NCBI GenBank assembly: GCA_023441055.1
Contig: JAEZQY010000029.1
Location: 186,001-250,000, forward strand
From: Bacillota bacterium
GTDB taxonomy: Bacteria > Bacillota > Bacilli > Paenibacillales > UBA4045
Direction of reading: 5' to 3'
Length of the DNA stretch: 64,000 nt
Shown: one piece after another, positions 59,975 to 64,000 of the stretch
How the letters are laid out: the number at the start of each line of letters is the position of its first letter
Position numbering within the stretch: the first letter of the stretch is position 1
Position numbers and translations under genes: made by a program
Notes under the pieces: generated by a model
What the model was told of the DNA's origin: nothing
Databases searched by the model: none
The model's input: the letters and a program-made list of their open reading frames with translations, nothing else

Positions 59975-61735
59975 ATGATGAACCTATTGTCTGTTCATGA
60001 GGATCATTTCTATATGGATAACAAGCCGATTCGTCTGCTTTCCGGAGCGATTCATTACTTTAGAGTCGTACCCGAATATTGGCGGGATCGATTGCTGAAG
60101 CTGAAGGCATGCGGCTTTAACACGGTGGAAACCTACGTACCATGGAATTTACATGAGCCTGCGCCTGGCACCTTTCACTTTGAAGGCATGGCTGATATTG
60201 AAGCTTTTATTCGATTAGCAGGCGAGCTAGGCTTGCATGTCATCGTGCGTCCTAGCCCTTACATCTGCGCAGAATGGGAATTTGGAGGCTTACCGGCCTG
60301 GCTGCTTGCCGATCGAGATATGCAGCTTCGCTGTATGTACCGGCCCTATCTAGATAAGGTAGATGCCTATTACGATGAGCTACTGCCTAGACTAAAGCCT
60401 CTGCTTGCCACCAGTGGCGGTCCGATTATCGCCATGCAGATCGAGAATGAATATGGCAGCTATGGCAACGATACAGCCTATCTGCAATATTTGGAGCAAG
60501 CGATGATCCGTCGTGGCATGGATGTCCTATTATTCACTTCTGATGGACCAGAGCATCATATGCTACAAGGAGGTTTGGTTCCAAACGTTCTAGAAACCGC
60601 AAACTTCGGTTCAAGAGCTGAGGAAGCGTTCGAGATGCTTCGTCGTTATCAACCGGAAGGCCCGCTTATGTGTATGGAATACTGGAATGGCTGGTTTGAT
60701 CACTGGGGTGAGGAGCATCATGTTCGTGACGGTGGGGAAGTTGCGCAGGTGTTCGAGGATATGCTTGCTCTAGGCGCCTCTGTGAACTTCTATATGTTCC
60801 ATGGCGGCACCAATTTCGGCTTCAATAGCGGAGCGAATGGCCTGGAGCGCGATCATTATGAGCCTACGGTTACAAGCTATGACTATAATGCGCCACTGAA
60901 TGAAGCAGGAGATCCCACAGAGAAGTACTATGCGATACGAGACATTATAGCGAAATATACGGATCTTCCTGAGATGGAAATTCCTCAAGCATTACCCAAA
61001 CAGGCGTACGGCACTGTGCAGGCAACTAGCAAGGCGGTATTGTTCGATCAGCTGCATCAATTGTCTGAGCCGATCCAGGCTGTGGTTCCAGAGCCGATGG
61101 AGCGCTACGGACAGAGCAACGGGTTTATCGTATACGAAACATTTATTTCGGGACCACGCGAAGAGAAGGAAATTATGATTCAAGACTGCCATGACCGAGC
61201 GTTGGTGTTCTTGAATGATAAGTGTAAAGGAATTATCGAGAGATGGGATTCCAGTAAGAAGGTGTATGTTGAAATTCCTGATGGCGGAGCTCGCTTAAGA
61301 ATATTGGTTGAGAATATGGGACGCATCAACTACGGACCGTATCTGGCTGATCGCAAAGGCATCACCGAGGGTGTTCGTCACGGTAACCAATTCCTATATG
61401 ATTGGACCGTTTGGACATTGCCGCTTGATAACTTGAAGCCTTTATCCTTTGCAGCTATCGAGCATGAAACCACCACTGGTCCAGCATTCTATCGTGCAGA
61501 ATTACACATCGAGAACACACCAGCAGATACATTCTTGAAGCTGGAGGGATGGTCGAAGGGAGTCGTCTACGTCAACGGATTCAATCTGGGCAGATACTGG
61601 AAGGTGGGCCCTCAACAGACACTCTACATTCCTGCACCGCTCTTGCGCCAAGGCCGTAATGAATTCATTGTATTCGATATCGACGGCACGGAAAGCTTAT
61701 CCCTTCAGTTTGTAGATCAACCTGAATTAGGGTAA
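59975..61735 (+). CDS. GH35 beta-galactosidase
   Basis: 586-residue glycosidase. The catalytic TIM barrel covers about 1-320: acid/base E159 in MQIENEYGSYG and nucleophile E235 in MCMEYWNGWFDHWG. RPSPYICAEWEFGGLPAWL is the family signature; C-terminal beta domains end with VYVNGFNLGRYW. No signal peptide, so it hydrolyses imported beta-galactosides, for example galactan or RG-I side-chain fragments. GGAGG precedes ATG 59975; a second ATG follows at once. A terminator follows at 61764. Confidence 0.95.
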   Translation: MMNLLSVHEDHFYMDNKPIRLLSGAIHYFRVVPEYWRDRLLKLKACGFNTVETYVPWNLHEPAPGTFHFEGMADIEAFIRLAGELGLHVIVRPSPYICAEWEFGGLPAWLLADRDMQLRCMYRPYLDKVDAYYDELLPRLKPLLATSGGPIIAMQIENEYGSYGNDTAYLQYLEQAMIRRGMDVLLFTSDGPEHHMLQGGLVPNVLETANFGSRAEEAFEMLRRYQPEGPLMCMEYWNGWFDHWGEEHHVRDGGEVAQVFEDMLALGASVNFYMFHGGTNFGFNSGANGLERDHYEPTVTSYDYNAPLNEAGDPTEKYYAIRDIIAKYTDLPEMEIPQALPKQAYGTVQATSKAVLFDQLHQLSEPIQAVVPEPMERYGQSNGFIVYETFISGPREEKEIMIQDCHDRALVFLNDKCKGIIERWDSSKKVYVEIPDGGARLRILVENMGRINYGPYLADRKGITEGVRHGNQFLYDWTVWTLPLDNLKPLSFAAIEHETTTGPAFYRAELHIENTPADTFLKLEGWSKGVVYVNGFNLGRYWKVGPQQTLYIPAPLLRQGRNEFIVFDIDGTESLSLQFVDQPELG

Positions 61736-61763
61736 GCCCCATTAGCGTTTATCTTACGGATTT

Positions 61764-61810
61764 AACATGCAGTCATTCCAGCTTGAATGGATGACTGCAT
61801 GTTGTATTTT
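61764..61810 (+). terminator. Terminator after the GH35 gene
   Basis: AACATGCAGTCAT pairs with ATGACTGCATGTT, then GTATTTT. Confidence 0.85.
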
Positions 61811-61906
61811 AAACTCCACCTAATAAGAGATTCTTATCGTATTCGTCACGGCACTCCCGGCAGACGATTATAGTCAGATCCCTACTATCAAGATTCGTCT
61901 ACTTGA

Positions 61907-62743
61907 TCACCGCGTATTGAGCCGATAATACAACCTCATTCCTGTTAGGCATATCGCGAATACGAAGATGATGGCTAACAGAATCGCCAAAGCCGGCCAT
62001 AGCCGAAATACATCCTGGCTCGTTGAGCTATTGTCCTGTAATTGCGGAACAATGAACAGCAGCCACCCTATCCCTGCAATGGGAATCAACTGAGGGATGA
62101 GCCGCAGATAGTAGCGCAAGGCTGAATGGTGTCGGCGTCGATCAGACCACTTCTTACTGCGCAAGCATCCTCTAACTCCAAGCGCGACATATAGTAAGGT
62201 TTGAATGCCTAGTGAGTAATCGATATAAGTATGCACTGGGGCCCCCGTTGCCGGTGCTTGTCCCTCGGTCAGTTGAATAATTCCTGCGCTTATCTCGTAT
62301 GCATGCTCGAAGGTAGTAGTGAAGCTATTCAGCAGTACAGCTATAGCATATCCGCTGCTCGGAACGAAGCTATGCTGTGCGTGATAGCTTGATAATGCCC
62401 CACTATGCTGGATACGTTGCGGCACGATACCCGAAGAACTAAGCGACCAGCCCAGACCGTAACGTTCACTTCCAGGCTGCGGGGAATACGACTCCTCCAG
62501 CAATGAGGTGGACAACAATCTTACTCCTGATGCGCTTACCCCATCATTAGTATGCATAGAGAGCCATTTCCCCATGTCCGTTGCTGTACTAACGATCCCA
62601 CCTGCACCACTGAACATTTGCTCCATCTCTGATATGGGTATGGCCGTTCCGTAGGCCGTAACATGCCCGAGAGGCAGCTCAGGAATCGGATCGCTAGCAT
62701 TCACAGGTGATAGCGAGTCGTCCATGCCCAGCGGAGCGAACAC
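61907..62743 (-). pseudogene. C-terminal part of a serine beta-lactamase-like hydrolase
   Basis: Starts at FAPLGMDDS, the point after the second helix of the class C beta-lactamase/PBP4* fold; later HSGALSSYHAQHSFVP carries the third catalytic motif, and four C-terminal membrane helices (about 165-275) follow. The N-terminal third with the SxxK nucleophile is absent: in frame, a stop lies six codons upstream (TAA in the sequence KVF-upstream region, about 62757). The missing piece ends at one of two near-identical terminator repeats, so a recombination deletion is likely. Confidence 0.78.
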
Positions 62744-62771
62744 CTTCGAGTACCTTTAAACAGCATACAAG

Positions 62772-62820
62772 GCACAATAATAAACCCCACCATTCACCGG
62801 TGGGGTTTATGTTCGGTTAT
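62772..62820. repeat. Terminator repeat, copy A
   Basis: About 49 bases beginning GCACAATA, with the hairpin AAACCCCACC/GGTGGGGTTT and ending GTTCGGTTAT. It is the terminator of the FMN reductase at 62844 and nearly identical to the copy at 63490. Confidence 0.8.
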
Positions 62821-62843
62821 AGAACTAGACCTTCATTCATATA

Positions 62844-63392
62844 TTATACTTGATACTTCTTCACCAATGACACAAATGCATCGACAGCGGATTGCAAGAA
62901 ACCAACCGTGTCTTGATTCGTAATTCCCCCGTCTTGACCTAGCAGTTCATGCACACTCGCAATATAAACCTCCGGTTGTTGTACAACCGGCATATTCAAG
63001 AATGTCAGCACTTGACGCAAGTGATGGTTCGCGCCGAAGCCGGCTAGATTACCTGGTGATTGGCTGACAATCAGAGCAGGCTTGCCATTCCAAACGTTCG
63101 ATCCGTATGGACGTGATGCAACATCCAATGCATTCTTCAAAGCAGCCGGAATAGAGCGGTTATGTTCCGGTGTTACAAAAATAACTGCATCCAATGCTTT
63201 CACTGTCTCACGGAAAGACGTATAAACTGCAGGGGGATTTTCATCAAAATCTTGGTTATATAGCGGCAGATTTGCGATTTCAACAAACTCAGCCTCATAT
63301 CCGCTAGGGAACAGGTTTACTATGTTTTGTGCCAGTTGCTGTGAGAAGGAGTTTTTTCTAGTACTGCCCAGTACGATTCCTATTTTTGCCAT
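62844..63392 (-). CDS. NADPH-dependent FMN reductase family protein
   Basis: 182 residues, third paralog in the window and closer to 83-625 than to 2238-2780. FMN loop GSTRKNSFSQQLAQNIV, PLYNQDFDENPPAVY and TPEHNRSIPAALKNALD. AGGAGGATGAC precedes ATG 63392. The gene is bracketed by two copies of the same terminator. Confidence 0.9.
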   Translation of the reverse strand: MAKIGIVLGSTRKNSFSQQLAQNIVNLFPSGYEAEFVEIANLPLYNQDFDENPPAVYTSFRETVKALDAVIFVTPEHNRSIPAALKNALDVASRPYGSNVWNGKPALIVSQSPGNLAGFGANHHLRQVLTFLNMPVVQQPEVYIASVHELLGQDGGITNQDTVGFLQSAVDAFVSLVKKYQV

Positions 63393-63489
63393 GCTGTCAT
63401 CCTCCTAAAGTCCTATAAATGAGTTTGTTACACTAGAAATTATACCAAATAACTTTTTGTAAGTCAAGTCTGATCCCATAATGCACTGT

Positions 63490-63539
63490 GCACAATAACA
63501 AACCCCGCCATCTTACGGGTGGGGTTTACGTTCGGTTAT
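63490..63539. repeat. Terminator repeat, copy B
   Basis: About 50 bases beginning GCACAATA, with the hairpin AAACCCC/GGGGTTT and ending GTTCGGTTAT; terminator of the chemoreceptor gene and direct repeat of 62772-62820. Confidence 0.8.
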
Positions 63540-63543
63540 TGAT

Positions 63544-64000
63544 CTACATTTTCACTTGTCTAATCATATCATTCAACTGTACGGATAACTGGGCCAGCAC
63601 CTCTGAATTTGCAGATATCTCCTCCGTGGAGGCACTTTGTTGCTGCGCGGTGGAAGCGCTCTGTTCAATTCCCGCTGACGCCTCCTCAGAAGCTGCTGCA
63701 ATGTTCTCTCCTGCTTTACTAACTTGATCACTATTCTGGGCAATGCTAGCTATGTTCGTCGTAATGTTATCAATTCTATCCCGCATCTCGGACACAGCTT
63801 GATTGATAGAATCGAATTGCGCTCGACTGGTTTGGATTTGTTGATTGCCTTTTTCAACAGCTGCATATCCAACCTCCAGAGATTGTGTCACCACTTGTGT
63901 CTCCCGTTGAACGCCGTCGACGATATCCGTAATTTCAGTAACCGAATTTCTCACTTGCTCTGCTAGCTTTTTAACTTCACCAGCCACAACTGCAAAGCCT
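63544..64000 (-). CDS. Methyl-accepting chemotaxis protein, C-terminal part (runs off the window)
   Basis: The last ~150 residues of a chemoreceptor. GFAVVAGEVKKLAEQVRNS, just inside the window edge, is the C-terminal side of the signalling tip, and the long coiled coil with SEEASAGIEQSASTAQQQSA carries methylation-type glutamates. The gene continues beyond base 64000, so its sensor domain is unseen. Confidence 0.9.
   Translation of the reverse strand, partial: GFAVVAGEVKKLAEQVRNSVTEITDIVDGVQRETQVVTQSLEVGYAAVEKGNQQIQTSRAQFDSINQAVSEMRDRIDNITTNIASIAQNSDQVSKAGENIAAASEEASAGIEQSASTAQQQSASTEEISANSEVLAQLSVQLNDMIRQVKM

Overview
The window looks like a chromosome segment of a Paenibacillus-type Firmicute. 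Support comes from strong AGGAGG-type ribosome binding sites with many GTG/TTG starts, two CUT1-style permeases with a lipoprotein and a YesM/YesN-type two-component pair but no ATPase gene, an SLH-domain surface protein, a FIMAH-tailed polysaccharide lyase, a DUF2975/XRE pair, and dispersed intergenic repeats carrying TAACGGAC/GTCCGTTA boxes. This assignment is inferred from gene content; no 16S rRNA gene is present.

Layout. 0-10 kb: two NADPH-dependent FMN reductases, a CE2-like SGNH esterase, a two-gene carboxynorspermidine dehydrogenase/decarboxylase operon behind a leader with its own terminator hairpin, a membrane GGDEF protein, malate:quinone oxidoreductase and a double-P-loop ATPase. 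10-20.7 kb: intergenic repeats, a MerR regulator followed by a CBS-domain HlyC/CorC membrane protein whose SD and start codon are separated by a hairpin, then a beta-glucan-type locus (GH16 enzyme, permease, permease, binding protein, sensor kinase, AraC-type response regulator). 20.8-33 kb: CofE-like ligase, UDG-family protein, purC, repeats, a TetR/MMPL exporter pair, several regulators, small enzymes and two decayed genes. 33-45 kb: SLH surface protein, copper-amine-oxidase-N protein, ECF sigma factor with SRPBCC partner, an ABC exporter controlled by a pseudo-ATPase/LytTR protein, a TetR/DUF1348 pair, a deaminase and a PIN/AbrB toxin-antitoxin pair. 45-62 kb: a 1477-residue rhamnogalacturonan lyase, a truncated YesN-like regulator, an AT-rich accessory block (M23 peptidase, ECF sigma/anti-sigma, secreted and membrane proteins of unknown role), a sugar-binding-protein gene broken into two pieces on opposite strands, then an AraC regulator and a GH35 beta-galactosidase. 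62-64 kb: a truncated serine hydrolase, a third FMN reductase between two near-identical terminator repeats, and the 3' end of a chemoreceptor gene.

Most genes are ordinary for the lineage: plant-polysaccharide uptake and breakdown, surface proteins and many one-component regulators. The less ordinary signals are: (1) the SD-hairpin-TTG initiation region of the HlyC/CorC gene, which can also fold to hide its own SD; (2) two 133-bp intergenic elements with identical box spacing; (3) a 21-bp-phased triple repeat between a pseudo-ABC-ATPase/LytTR regulator and the ABC operon it probably controls; (4) a structured leader with a terminator before the norspermidine/spermidine genes; (5) a rearranged zone at 49.6-58.9 kb, with a 5'-truncated regulator, transposon-end-like repeats, an AT-rich block and an inverted half gene. 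I did not find a clear defence system, CRISPR array, tRNA or rRNA gene.
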